Shown piece by piece: positions 47,366 to 58,781 of a DNA stretch of 64,000 nt. The stretch covers positions 58,742,421 through 58,806,420 of the forward strand of contig CM060978.1 of NCBI GenBank assembly GCA_030765065.1. The letters run 5' to 3'. The position numbers and the translations under genes were made by a program. The notes below the pieces were generated by a model that saw only the letters and a list, made by a program, of their open reading frames with translations, made no database searches and was not told where the DNA came from. Source of the DNA: Deroplatys truncata (taxonomy: Eukaryota > Arthropoda > Insecta > Mantodea > Mantidae). Positions within the stretch are counted from its first letter, which is position 1. Each line of letters begins with the position of its first letter.

Positions 47366-48334
47366 TTTACTTAAAGTATGTTAAAAAAAGTATACTTTTT
47401 GAGGAAAGTGCATTGAAGTAGTATAGAAAGGATAAAGAAAATATGAGTTAGAATTTTGAATTTCGATATGAAACAATAAAAACTTGCTATAAATAAACAA
47501 TAAAATTAATATAGTTGTTAGAATTTTAGTTTCAATATAAAACTATTATAAATTATTAGAAATGATAAATATATATATATATATAGCAATAATAATTTTT
47601 AATTTTGATATGAAACTATAAAAACTATTAGAAATAATAAATAAAATAAATATAGCAGTTAGAATTTTAAATTTCGATATGAAACTATAAGAATTATTAC
47701 AAATAATAAGTAAAATAAACATGGCAGTTAGAATTTTGAATTTTGACATAAAACTATAAAAAAATGTTTTTATTATAAAATTCTCTATCCTTATTTGAAA
47801 ATGAAAATTATATATATTAAGTGTGGCTTGGGTACTGGATACCAGTACCTCTACCATTGGATAGCAATTGTTGGGATGTGATTTAAATTAGAGCGAAATA
47901 TTTTGTTACATTTATCTTGTTTATTTTTCTGAATTATTTACTAGATATTAGGAATAGCTGGATACCAAGTTATTTTATGTTGTCTTCCAGTAACAGTAGC
48001 TGAATATATCTTTGATTTAAATTTAAATTACAATTATTATTACATTTAAGATTTTTAGTTTATTATTCTTATTGCATTCAATTTATTTAATTTTTTTATG
48101 TACTAAATTAAAAATCTGTAGTATAATAATGCATAAAATGAAAGAAGTGTTAAACAAATTACAAATTTGGAATACAAGTCCTGGTGTAAGAAACTAGGCG
48201 TAATGCAGTTTTTGCTTTTCGCGATATCATGGAAAGAGTATGGAACTTTAAGGCTAGCATATAGCGTCTAGTTCTTACAAATTTGACTATCGCTGTTCCC
48301 TTTGTATCTGTAGTGAAATGTACAGTGGTTTAAT
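47366..48334 (+). repeat. Repeat X1 with ~69-bp minisatellite, cut by an LTR-like element
   Basis: About 47452-47765 holds about five ~69-bp units beginning GAATTTTGAATTTCGATATG and ending ATAAATATAGCAGTTA. The 3' part (GGCTAGCATATAGCGTCTAG) is HINE-like old subfamily. It is matched by X2 (49284-50320) in direct orientation and ends at the LTR-like insertion. Confidence 0.6.
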
Positions 48335-49283
48335 TGTTGTAGCGGTTACACCACTTTTAGGCACCAATTTGAAGCTGCTTTAAACCAAGCACGTAATGTA
48401 TGCCAATTTTTCGGGAGATTGTTTCTAGGAGTCTTCGCCCCACGTTTATTTTTCCGGTGGCCTTCGCCCCACGTCTACTTTATGTGTAATAACTATTTTA
48501 AGTTATTTATTTAAATGTTATATATGTATGCCTCGACTGCGACAGTACTAATTTGCAGAAGACGTATCTCTTATCAGGGCTGGTACGGCTAAAGAATAAA
48601 ACTTCTATAATTATAATTGTATTTAACTTTTTTTTATTAATCCTTCACACGATTAAATAGCACTTCACTGATATATTATACTATAGAACTGTGAGATTAT
48701 TGTTATTTGCAGTTTTTAAAGTTAAAATTTACATTATTCCCACCGCAATGAATTTTTATGTCTCACACTGAACCCGTACCGAACCAAACTGCTAGGTTAC
48801 GCTTGCTTGTAGCGTCTATCGCCTGAATTTTTATATTTTCTCTATTTGAAGTCTCTGATTGGCTAATCCTACTCCAATAGAATACCATTATTTAACTTTT
48901 AGCTTTACTAGTTGTTGATTGGCTATTTATAAACTGTTTTAAATATTACATTCTTATTGTTCCAAGAATTATTACTTTTTAAACTTTCTAATTTATTGCT
49001 GTCTCAAGGTTACCTCATTATTAGCAAATTTCGGCTTCTACTTTGTAATTCTGTTTGCTTCGGAAAGCAGCTTGCTTCTATTCTCACAGCTCCTACATTG
49101 TTAAACTACGTAATACATTCACATAACATTTTTATACATGTACATAATATAAACATAATACAATGACTGTAACTTACACTTTATATATTATATTGTACAC
49201 ATATTGTTTTAAGGTGGGCTGTCCTTAAATTTTATATTATATAATTAGACTGATATCATTTAAGTGTTAAAAATACTGCCTCA
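48335..49283 (-). mobile_element. LTR-like element A5
   Basis: The outer end CTGCCTCA is at 49276-49283. Inside: CCAAT boxes reversed (ATTGGCTA near 48860 and 48917), AATAAA reversed (TTTTATTAATCC, about 48630), CGACTGCGACAG (about 48534), and GTGGCCTTCGCCCCACG twice (about 48425 and 48462). The leader includes CACCAATTTGAAGCTGC. About 950 bp. Confidence 0.65.
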
Positions 49284-50320
49284 ATTTTACTTAATGTAAA
49301 TTAAGAAAAGTGAATGGTTAAAGTATACATTTTTGAGGAAAGTGTACAGAAGTAGTATAGAAAGAATGAAAAAATAAGCAGTTAGAATTTTTAATTTCGA
49401 TATGAAACAATAAAAACTTGTTTTAAATAAACAATAAAAGACATATAGCTGTTAGAATTTTGAATTTCGATATGAAAGTGAAAAAATATTCCAAATAATA
49501 AGAAAAATAAATACAGGAGTTAGAAGTTTTAAATGCAATATGAAACTATAAAATTTGTTAGAAATAATAAGTAAAATAAATATAGTAGTTAGGATTTAGA
49601 ATTTCAATATGATAGTACAAAAATTATTAGAAATAACAAGTAAAATAAACATGGGAGTTAGAATTTTTGGTTTCGATAAGAAACTATAACAAAATGTTTT
49701 ATTATATAGTTCTCTATCATTATTTGAAAATGAAAATAATATATATATTAAGGGTGGTTTGGGTACTGGATACCAATTGTTGAGATGTGATTTAGATTAG
49801 GGCGGAATATTTGTCAGATTTATCTTGTTTAATTTACTAATTATCTACTAACAGTAGCTGAATATATTTTGACTTAAGTTTCAATTACCTTTATTACATT
49901 TTAGATTTTTACTTTATTATTCTTAGTGTATTCATCGTATTTAATTTCTTTTTATTTACTAAATTACAAATCTGTACAACAATAATGCATAAAATGAAAG
50001 CAGTGTTGAATAAATTACAAATTTGGAATACACATCCTAGTGTAGGAAGCAAGATACTAGAATGGCGTATTGCAGTTTTTGTTTTTCCTGATGTCATGGA
50101 AACAGTATGGAATTTTAAGCCCAGCACATAGTGTCTAGTTCTTAAACATTTGTCTATCACTAGTCCCCTTCTATCTTTAATTAAATGCATAATACAGTTA
50201 TTTCCGGAAAGGTTTGCTTCGATTAGTAGATAGGAAAATAAACTTTCGTAAGAATAATTTATACACACACTAATAATCGTAGTGGGTAGAGAAATTCGTG
50301 TGAATGTAACACATGTAACA
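49284..50320 (+). repeat. Repeat X2 with ~69-bp minisatellite
   Basis: Direct repeat of X1: TATACATTTTTGAGGAAAGTG, then about five ~69-bp units (49381-49690), GGGTGGTTTGGGTACTGGATA, and an old HINE-like 3' end (GGGTAGAGAAATTCGTGTGAATG, about 50283). X1 and X2 differ by roughly one base in ten on inspection, so they are not recent. Confidence 0.6.
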
Positions 50321-50879
50321 TGTTTTTTAATTCGGATGACCTAAAACTTGTTGGTATTTGTGGTGAAATCTCAATGTGACACTCTTAGGTGGGGTGTATT
50401 ACTACAATTAGGTGCGGGAGAAATTAAAAAGCTGTGGTTTGAAAGGAAATCTGCGGTCAAACACAGAGCGTGCGCGCGGTTGAAAAGAATGCGAATATTT
50501 ATCGAAAATTTCTGCAGTTACATCCCTTGATGACTGGGGTGTACGTAATAATTTAAGCAGTAAACACGGGGCAGGCCGTGTACATAATTCGCAACGTTAC
50601 ACCCCGTCGCAAATGTGTATAATTAATCAGGCGTACGGTCCAGAGAAATCTACCACAATTAATCGCCAATTCTCGACTCACTGAATAATATCCAATTACT
50701 TTGGTGTAACAGGGAATGTTGCATGCGTTCGTTTGTTTTAAGATAAACGCACGCACCTGTTCGAACACATTGCTGTTAGATAAAAGCAAGTGATGCATTA
50801 TCATATTCACAATAGTGTAAGAGAGATTCTAATTTGTAACACTCAGAAATGTTTCTTAACCTAATTAATTTCGCTTTTA
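50321..50879. other. Unassigned sequence
   Basis: Somewhat GC-richer, apparently single copy. The minus-strand frame at 50553-50810 lacks recognised domains. Confidence 0.35.
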
Positions 50880-51012
50880 GAAGCAAAAGGTCTATGTGTA
50901 CGTATGTCTAATTTTACTAAAGCTTATTTTCCTATCCACTACATTTAGTCCAAACAAATCTTTGCAAAAATATCAACATTACACCTTTCGTTATACAGGT
51001 CTTTCTACAAGG
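50880..51012 (-). mobile_element. Old HINE-like fragment
   Basis: TACTAAAGCTTATTTTCCTATCC and CAAATCTTTGCAAAAATATC match the reversed old tail. Cut off by the copy at 51013. Confidence 0.5.
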
Positions 51013-51629
51013 CCTTTCTCTACTACGTATAGTAAGTAGGGGAAGTATTGTATTCCACCCAAAAATTCGATACCGAGATTTCACCGGATATACATGTTTA
51101 GAGATCCCCTGAATCCAAAAAAAAGCATTTTTGGAAACATGTCCGTGTGTGTGTCTGTGTATCTGAGCATAACTCAGAAACGAACAGTCGGATAAACACC
51201 AAACTTGGTATTTAGGTTCAGTATCTTCCAGAGATGCGACACGAAGGTTTTCGAGAAAATCCCCCCACCCCAGATTATCCTTTACATGGAAGATTATTCG
51301 AAAATTTTAATTTTCTCAAAAATGGCTGTAACGATTTTGATTAAAATATCATATGTTTAAGATATTTTTATGACAAATAAAATGTATATCTTGAATTTTC
51401 TGGGAATGTCTCCAAAAGTATTCTTCATTGTGAACGACTTTTCCATAACTGGTAAACCATAAGAGATAGACAAAAATTTACTACACAAAAAATGTAGATC
51501 GCGTTAAAATAAACAACCTACGTCATATACATTTTTGTTGTTGAGTGAACCATTTTCGAGATATTGCTTGGTATTCCCTTAAATTTTTCAATACTTATTT
51601 TCTCAAATGGGAATTCGTTATTCATTTTT
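51013..51629 (+). mobile_element. HINE-like copy 1 (outer), 5' part
   Basis: Begins CCTTTCTCTACTACGTATAG and runs to GGGAATTCGTTATTCATTTTT, where copy 2 starts in the T-run. Its missing 3' part is at 53806-54084 (joint length about 896 bp). The tail subtype agrees: GTCTAGGATATGC is the sequence normally following this T-run in this subtype. Confidence 0.85.
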
Positions 51630-51767
51630 ACTTTCTCTACTACGTATAGTAAGTAGGGGAAGTATTGCATTCCACCCAAAAATTCGATACCGAGATTTCA
51701 CCGGAAATACATGTTTTGAGACCTCCTGAATCCAAAAAAAAGCATTTTTGGAAACATGTCCGTGAGT

Positions 51768-51806
<39 letters not shown>

Positions 51807-52715
51807 TGAGAGTCTGTGTGTGTGTGTGTCTGTGTGTATGTGTGTGTGTCTGTGAACAGCATACCTCAAAAACTAACAGTCGGATAAACACCAAACTTGG
51901 TATTTACGTTCAGTATCTTCCAGAGACGGCGGCGCCGTGGCCGAGTGGTTAGACCGCTCGCCTCCCACCGAAGCGGACCGGGTTCAATCCCAGGGACCTG
52001 CATGTGGGATTTGTGGTGGACGAAGCGGCGTCTGGGCGGGTTTTCTCCGGGTTCTCCGGTTTCCCCCGCCATTCATTCCACCAACTGCTCCATCATCACC
52101 TTTCCTTTCATCCATTTCACCAACATTTCGTTTCATCTACTTCCTTCATCCCATACCAGGCATCGGGCTGATCACCCATCCTGGATATTCTGTCTGATCC
52201 ATGAGTGTCTGCTCCTCGACGGGCCTCTGACCCCAGGCACCCGCCTGTAAGTCCTGGGGGGTCTAAGTCCTACATAAGAGGAGGGTAAACAGATAATGAA
52301 TGAATGAATGAATCTTCCAGAGATGCGACACGAAGATTTTCAAGAAAATCCCCCCACCCCAGACTACCCTTTACATGGAACATTTTTCGAAAATTTTAAT
52401 TTTCTCAAAAATGGCTCTAACGATTTTGATGAAAATATCATATGTTTAAGATAATGTCATGAGAAATGAAATGTATATCTTGAAATTTCTGGGAATGCCT
52501 CCAAAAGTATTCTTCATTATGAACGACTTTTGCATAACTGGTAAACCATAAGAAATAGACAAAATTTTACTACACAAAAAATGTAGATTGCGTTAAAATA
52601 CACAACTTATATCATATACATTTTTTTGTTGAGTGAACCGTTTTCGAGATATTGCTTGTTATTTCCTTAAATTTTCCAATACTTACACTTTTTCTCAAAT
52701 TCGTTATTCATTTTT
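51630..52715 (+). mobile_element. HINE-like copy 2 (middle), 5' part, carrying a SINE
   Basis: Begins ACTTTCTCTACTACGTATAG and stops at AAATTCGTTATTCATTTTT, where copy 3 starts. It contains the SINE 51927-52311 plus a target duplication. The rest of copy 2 is at 53575-53805. Without the SINE and one duplication the two parts total about 920 bp. The microsatellite (about 51768-51850) is a long GT/TCTG/TATG compound. Confidence 0.85.
51927..52311 (+). mobile_element. tRNA-derived SINE (Ser/Leu-type head) with TGAA tail
   Basis: The head GCCGTGGCCGAGTGGTTAGA contains the A box TGGCCGAGTGG (51938-51948), and GGTTCAATCC (51981-51990) is the B box. The body is GC-rich (CAGGCATCGGGCTGATCACC, GTCTGCTCCTCGACGGGCC) and the tail is (ATGA)n. 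A perfect 12-bp target-site duplication ATCTTCCAGAGA (51915-51926 and 52312-52323) flanks it, so insertion into HINE copy 2 is recent. Frames here are not genes. Confidence 0.92.
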
Positions 52716-53574
52716 ACTTTCTCTACTACGTATAGTAAGTAGGGGAAGTATTGCATTCCACCCTGAAATTCGATACCGAGATTTCACTGGAAATACATGT
52801 TTTGATACCTCCTGAATCCAAAAAAAAAGCATTTTTGGAAACATGTCCGTGTGTGTGTCTGTCTGTGTGTCTGTCTGTCTGTGTGTCTGTGAACAGCATA
52901 ACTCAAAAACGAACAGTCGGATAAGCACCAAACTTGGTATTTAGGTTCAGTATCTTCCAGAGATGCGACACGAATTTTTCCAAGAAAATCCCCCACTCCA
53001 GACTACCCTTTACTTGGAAGATTTTTCGAAAATTTTAATTTTCTCAAAAATGGCTCTAACGATTTTGATGAAAATATCATATGTTTAAGATAATGTCATG
53101 AGAAATGAAATGTATATCTCGAATTTTCTGGTAATGTCTCCAAACGTATTCTTCATTGTGAACGACTTTTGCATAACTGGTAAACCATAAGAGATAGACA
53201 AAAGTTTACTACACAAAAAATGTAGATTGCGTTAAAATACACAACTTATGTCATATACATTTCTTTTGTTGAGTGAACCGTTTTCGAGATATTGCTTGTT
53301 ATTTACTTAAATTTTCCAATACTTATACTTTTTCTCAAATTCGTTATTCATTTTTTTTATGTCCTGGACATGCAAAGAGAATGGAATGCGCCACATAGCA
53401 ATCAGCGTTAAAATATTTGACTATCGCTTAAAAGTTACCATATTTCCCTTGCATCTACAAGAAAATTACCAATAAGATTGATATCTCGATTAACATGAAG
53501 CATATGGAGAACAGGTGTTTGTAAAAATAGTGTGTACAAGAGTAGAGAAAGTCATGTGAGTGTAACACATCAGA
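52716..53574 (+). mobile_element. HINE-like copy 3 (innermost), full length
   Basis: Begins ACTTTCTCTACTACGTATAG and ends ACACATCAGA, 859 bp, uninterrupted. The microsatellite is a GT/TCTG compound (about 52850-52890). Confidence 0.85.
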
Positions 53575-53805
53575 TTTTTTTATGTCCTGGACATGCAAAG
53601 AGAATGGAATGCGCCACAATGCAACCAGCGATAAAATATTTGACTATCGCTTAAAAGCTACCATATTCCCCTTGCATCTACAAGAAAATTACAAATATGA
53701 TTGACATCTCGATATCTCGATTAATTTGAAGCATATGGACAATACGCGTTTTTAAAAATAGATGGTACAAGAGTAGAGAAAGTCATGTGAGTGTAACACA
53801 TCAGA
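53575..53805 (+). mobile_element. HINE-like copy 2, 3' part
   Basis: TTTTTTTATGTCCTGGACATGC...ACACATCAGA resumes exactly where copy 2 stopped at 52715. Confidence 0.85.
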
Positions 53806-54084
53806 TTTTTTTGTCTAGGATATGCAAAGAGTATTAATCTGTGGGAAAGGGAATGGTGCTGCACCTAGCAACCAGTTATTAAGAGATATCTATGTCCTTA
53901 AAGGCTACTGTATTTCCAAATTGCCCTTGTAAATATATTATCCCCTTACATCTACAAGAAAATTAGCAATAAGATAGACTCTGCAAATGTTTATCTCGAT
54001 TAACAAGAAGTAGATTGAGAATAAGCGTTTGTAAAAATAGTTTGTACAAGAGTAGAGAAAGTCATGTGAGTGTAACACATCAGA
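53806..54084 (+). mobile_element. HINE-like copy 1, 3' part
   Basis: TTTTTTTGTCTAGGATATGC...ACACATCAGA resumes where copy 1 stopped at 51629. Confidence 0.85.
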
Positions 54085-54087
54085 TTT

Positions 54088-55287
54088 TTTCATGTGGTTA
54101 CAGTTGTTATTGACAAATAGCCATGGTACGTTACAGTATTCAGCAACGTGTAGAAATTGTGAAAATTTATTATCAAAATGGATCATCTGTTCGCCAAACC
54201 TTTCGTGTATTGCGTGAAGTTTACGGTGTGCATAATCGTCCCTGCGAGAGAACGATTCGAAGTTTGATCGATAAATTTGAAAGAAGTGGTTATGTCAGCG
54301 AACAAAGAACGCCTGTACGTAATCGACGTAAGGGTTCCAACGAAAACATAGGCGCCGTTCGTGAGAGTGTACGTGAGATCGGAAACAAATAAATTTCCCG
54401 TCGAACGCAAGAATTGGGGCTTTCGCCGACCACAACTTGGCGAATTTGAAGTTTCACGCTTACAAAATGGTGTTAACTCAAGAACTAAAGCCCAATGACC
54501 ATAATTTGCGCCGTGTATTCACTGACTGGGCTATGGTTCAATTGGAAGCTGACCCGGATTTTTGTCTGAAAATCATCTTCAGCGACGAAGCCCCCTTTTG
54601 GATGGATGGTTGTGTTAACAAACAAAATTGCCGCTATTGGAGCAATCAAAATCCAATGCAGATTCAAGAACTACCATTTCATCACCAAAAGGTTAATGTG
54701 TGGTGTGAATTTTTGTATGGTGGAATCATTGGTCCATATTTTTTCGTAGTTCAAGATGGAGAAGCTCTAACTGTCAATGGAGAAAGATACCGGGCTCTTA
54801 TAAGGGACTAGTTTTGGCCACAATTGGATGGTATGGATCTTAGAAACATCTGGTTCCAGCAAGATGGTGCTACATGTCATACTGCTCTCGAAACAATCGA
54901 TCTTTTGAAGGAGAAGTTCAGAGGTTTCACCATTTCCCGTGGTGGTGATGTTAATTGTTCCCCGAGGTCGTGTGATTTAACGCCGTTGGATTACTTCTTG
55001 TGGGGTTATGTTAAATTTCGAGTTCATGTCATCAAGCCAGAAGCAATAAATGATCTTATGAATAACATCACGCGTGTTTTTCGAGAAGTTGGACCTAATT
55101 TACGTTCTTCTGTCATGAAAATTGGGTCAACCGTATAAGCGCAAGCGAACGAAGTTGCGGCGGTCGCTTAACTGATGTTGTCTTCCACACGTAATGAAAT
55201 TAATTATGTTCCAAAATAAAAAAGAAATAAACCTCTATCATTTATAGAACGTGTTTTATTTAAGTTCAAAGATAGGACACTCTTATT
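54088..55287 (+). mobile_element. mariner-like element (DUF4817-type), 5' end missing
   Basis: It lies against the T-run of the HINE copy at 54084. The right end GGACACTCTTATTGAAAGACCCT (to 55287) looks like a Tc1/mariner terminal repeat, but no matching left repeat is visible before the start codon at 54123. It is therefore 5'-truncated. The encoded transposase is broken. Confidence 0.75.
54123..55138 (+). pseudogene. mariner-like transposase pseudogene (DUF4817-type N-terminus)
   Basis: Starts ATG at 54123. Residues 1-60 are the helix-turn-helix region typical of this insect family (VEIVKIYYQNGSSVRQTFR, then FERSGYV). A TAA at 54390-54392 and a frameshift before 54437 break it. It resumes with FHAYKMVLTQELKPND and FSDEAPFWMDG (first catalytic Asp); then TAG at 54809-54811, IWFQQDGATCHTA (second Asp), and CDLTPLDYFLWGYVK (third Asp). 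All three catalytic residues are intact, so decay is only a few lesions deep. The C-terminus ends at 55138. Confidence 0.9.
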
Positions 55288-55289
55288 GA

Positions 55290-56000
55290 AAGACCCTATA
55301 GATACAAAGAGAGCAGCGATAGTCAAATGTTTAAGAACTGGACGCTATATGCCAGCCTTAAAATTCTATGTTTCCATGCACGTGAGAAGTACTTGAAAAT
55401 CGACAGGACTTTAAAATGACAAGTATTGAACAATTCGAACCTATAATAACGGATATCTCAGAAACACCTTATGTAACAAAAAACTTATTTTAAGGGAACT
55501 GTGTAATTTATAGAGACCTACATTTTTTGTGTGGTGCGTCTATCGCTTAACGCTTACAAATTATACAAGATTATACAAAACTTTTTCCGGATGAAGAGAA
55601 GTTCCTGAGCTATTTCCAGAAAATTCAAGATGTGCATTTTATTTGTTATGTAAATATCATTAATATGCGGTATTTTAAACAAATCGTTATGGTCATTTTT
55701 TACAAAATAAACAATTTCGAAGAATGTTCCATGTGAAGTGTAGTTGAGGTGGGAAATTTCCTTGAAAATCTTGGTGTCGTATCCTTGGAAGATACTAAAC
55801 TAAAATACCAAGTTTGGTATGTGTTTGACTTATTGTTTTTGAGTTATGCTTTTCAACAGACACACACCCACACGGACATGCTTCTAAAAATGTTTTATTT
55901 GGATTTAAGGCGCCTCAAAACATGTATATCCTGTGAAATCTAGGTATTGAATTTTTGGGTGGAATGCACCTCCTACTTACTATACGTAGCAGAGAAAGTA
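55290..56000 (-). mobile_element. Old HINE-like copy, minus orientation
   Basis: From GATACAAAGAGAGCAGCG to CTATACGTAGCAGAGAAAGT. The 3' tail end is missing (cut at the mariner-like element). The microsatellite slot is down to ACACACACCCACAC (about 55860). Confidence 0.65.
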
Positions 56001-56002
56001 AA

Positions 56003-56309
56003 AAACGAAAAGTCGATTAAATACCAAACTTGGTATTTAAGTTCAGCGTCATCCAAGGATCGGATACGAAGGTTTTAAAGAAAATTCCCTCCAAGAAACT
56101 ACCCTTTAGCTGGAAAACGTTCGTTATTTTTATTTTCTCAAAAATCTACTAACGATTTTTATTAAATGCCGTATTTTTAAGGCACTTACATGATAAATAA
56201 AATGTATATTTTGAATTTTGTGGGAATAAACTATACAGTCCTCTTCATTCGGAATTACTTTTTGTAATTGGTAAACCGTAAGAGGTACACAACATTTTAC
56301 TAAAGAAAA
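56003..56309 (+). mobile_element. Old HINE-like copy, left part
   Basis: Body from CGAAAAGTCGATTAAATACC to TTTTACTAAAGAAAA, interrupted by a SINE and resumed at 56858. Confidence 0.6.
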
Positions 56310-56845
56310 TACGAGCGGGATAGTTCAAGAGGTAACGTCTGTGGCCACATTCGGGAGGTCGTGGGTTCGATTCCCACGGCCGAAGTTCCTGATCCATGGG
56401 TTTTTTCAGAGGTTTCCCCGGGTCGCTAGACGAGTGCCGGGAAGGTTGATTATATCCCCCGAATTTCTTGTCCCTCAATTTCACCTCCATTCTCATTTCA
56501 CTTCACTGCTTGGCCTATTTCAGGGTTAAAAGTGTCGGTGGGAGTCTCGCCGTTGCATAGTAGGGGAAAAGGATACTCTATGTAACACTTCGGTTTCTGA
56601 GTCCCGGGACTCCAGTGCGACGTGCAAACCTGCAGGGGGAGGGGAATCAGTTGCACCAGCTACCATCCGGAGTTTGAATCTACAAAAGGTAGAGACCCTG
56701 CCCTCTGCCCTTGGCATGCCTCTTTGCCCGACCGCCCTCTGTCTTCTTTCACATCACGCCTACCTCATGGGGCATCCCGCCATGGGCATAGATACAAAAA
56801 ATATTTTACGTCGATTTGCTAAATCCCCCTCCATAGTCGTACTCC
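56310..56845 (+). mobile_element. tRNA-derived SINE (CGAGCGGGATAG head)
   Basis: The head ACGAGCGGGATAGTTCAAGAG has an A-box-like stretch; GGTTCGATTCC (about 56366) is a perfect B box. The body reads GGTTTCCCCGGGTCGCTAGA and later GGGACTCCAGTGCGACG. A perfect 12-bp duplication TACTAAAGAAAA (56298-56309 and 56846-56857) flanks it. Inserted in an old HINE-like copy. Confidence 0.92.
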
Positions 56846-56857
56846 TACTAAAGAAAA

Positions 56858-57002
56858 AATTTAGATCTCATTAAAGCACACAATCTATGAGAAATAAATA
56901 CTGTTGTAGCTTTAACTATTTCCGGGATATTTTTTGTTATTGGCTTAAATTTTCAGATACTTATACCTTTTTCAAGCGGTAAGACACTATTCGTTTTTAC
57001 TA
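56858..57002 (+). mobile_element. Old HINE-like copy, right part
   Basis: AATTTAGATCTCATTAAAGC...TTTTTCAAGCGG continues the copy interrupted at 56309. Confidence 0.6.
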
Positions 57003-57600
57003 CCACTATACTACTACTATAGTAAGTAGAGAAAGTATTGAACCCAAAAATTCGATCCCGGGAAATACTGAGTCCAAAAGACTCACATACTCACTCACTC
57101 CTTCAGTCTCTCGCCTACTCACTCTTTCGTTCATTATCTCACTCGCTCCCTCTCACTCCCTCGCCCACTTTCACTCTTCATCCCCCTTACTCACTCTTTA
57201 ACTCTCTCACTTACTTCTTCCCACTCATTCTCACTCTCCCGTTCATCCTCTCACTCTCTCTCTCTCGATCACACTCTCACCTCACCCTCACTCACTCATT
57301 CCCGCTTACTCTGTCCCTCTACCTCTCACTGTTCCACTCGCTCACTCTCACTCTTTCACTCTTATTCACTCTCACTCACTCTCTCATAAACTATCTCACT
57401 CTCCCCCTTCTCTCTTACACTCTCTTACTCATTCATTCTCACTCTCAGTCACGCTCACCCCTCACTCACTCCCACGCATTCTCTCTCACTCTCTCAATCA
57501 CTCGCTCTCACTCACCTGCACTCTCTCGCATTCTCTTACTCATTCACTCTCCCACTCACGCTCTCACTCCTGCTTGCTTCTCCCGGGCACAGAACCCACC
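57003..57600 (+). mobile_element. HINE-like 5' fragment with expanded CACT microsatellite
   Basis: 57003-57080 is a HINE 5' end (ACTACTATAGTAAGTAGAG, AAAAATTCGATCCCGGGAAA). It breaks into the (ACTC)n tract at the place where other copies carry their GT/CA microsatellite. The long open frame 57038-57679 is an artefact of this tract. Confidence 0.65.
57081..57570. repeat. (ACTC)n-type imperfect microsatellite, about 490 bp
   Basis: Long degenerate run of CACTCT/CACTCA units, all pyrimidine plus A on the plus strand. Confidence 0.9.
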
Positions 57601-58184
57601 GCGTCTGGTTGTTAAAGGCAAGAACACGTTCCCCGAGCGAGGCAATTTGTACTATCAGACGCTGGCCATAGAAGTTTGAAACAATTACTGAAACACGTAG
57701 CACCCCCAACTCCCAACATGTGCCGCATCAGCAGAAATTAAACTACGACGTGTAGCAATTAAAATTTCTCGCCTCTCTAAATCCTCGCTTTTTGAACCGG
57801 TAGCTATGTTCCATTTTAATTTACATATACCAATAAATAACACTGCTGTTAACACCACACACACAATATCCTGCCCTGGGAGGTTTATTGGTAACTAAGG
57901 AGTTTTACAAATAATACTTAATTAAAAATAATAATCAACACCGACGTGGCTGGTTACGAGCTAAATTGGTAACATTCTTGAGATGGGAGGGCTTATCTTT
58001 TAGGAACAGAAGAATCTATATTAATTTTATAAGGTGAGAGAATATGTGGGCGCCAATGTGCCAGCGATAGCAGCATGACTCCCAGAAACAAAGACATATT
58101 AACGCCAAACTTCAATATTTAAACAACACATTTTCCGAGAATGCAAGGCGAAGCTTTTCAAGTAATTCCCAGAATTCTTCCTTC
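57601..58184. other. Unassigned sequence
   Basis: No feature supported. Confidence 0.35.
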
Positions 58185-58480
58185 ATTATATTTATTTTCT
58201 TTATTACGTCTTAGTAGGCAGAGAAGGTATTGCATTCCACCTAAAAGTTTGATACCGAGATTTCACTGGATATACACATTTCTATCGCCTGAATTTAAAG
58301 AAAAAATCAGAAAAAGGTCCGTATGTATGAGTGTAACTCTGAATAGCATAACTAAAACATGAAAACTCGAATAAATACGAAACTTGGCATTTTATTTCAC
58401 TATCTTCCAAAGATGCAACACGAGGATTTTCAAAAGAATTCTCCTAACACAGTATCCATTTCATGAAACATTTTTCGAAA
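58185..58480 (+). mobile_element. Old HINE-like 5' fragment
   Basis: TTATTTTCTTTATTACGTCTTAGTAGGCAGAG, then TTCCACCTAAAAGTTTGATACC. The 3' part is missing. Confidence 0.5.
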
Positions 58481-58781
58481 TTTGTGATTTTTTTCAAAGA
58501 CGTCTCTGCATTTTCAAACTTTTTGTCAGATGATTTCTTAAAAGTAGGTGTTCTTGAATCACGTTTTAATGCTGACTCCAGAAATAGCTTCCGTTTTTTT
58601 CTATCACGTTCAAGTTTTTACACAAAATAAGTAATGTTTTTACAATTTTACTAATGAGCGTAGAAAAGTATTCACACAAGGTAAGTTTTTATTCAAGAAA
58701 CATTTTAAGAATACTCTCAAGAACTCCCATAATTTATTTCATGACTACATTTCAACAAAACAAGAAGCCGAAGTGTTTCAT

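Noticed and set aside
51937..52250. tRNA gene call and 86-117 codon frames
   Set aside because: The tRNA-like start is the head of a SINE with target-site duplications and a TGAA tail; frames in it are incidental.
57038..57679. 213-codon frame rich in Ser, Leu and His
   Set aside because: It is a translation of the (ACTC)n microsatellite inside a HINE-like fragment.
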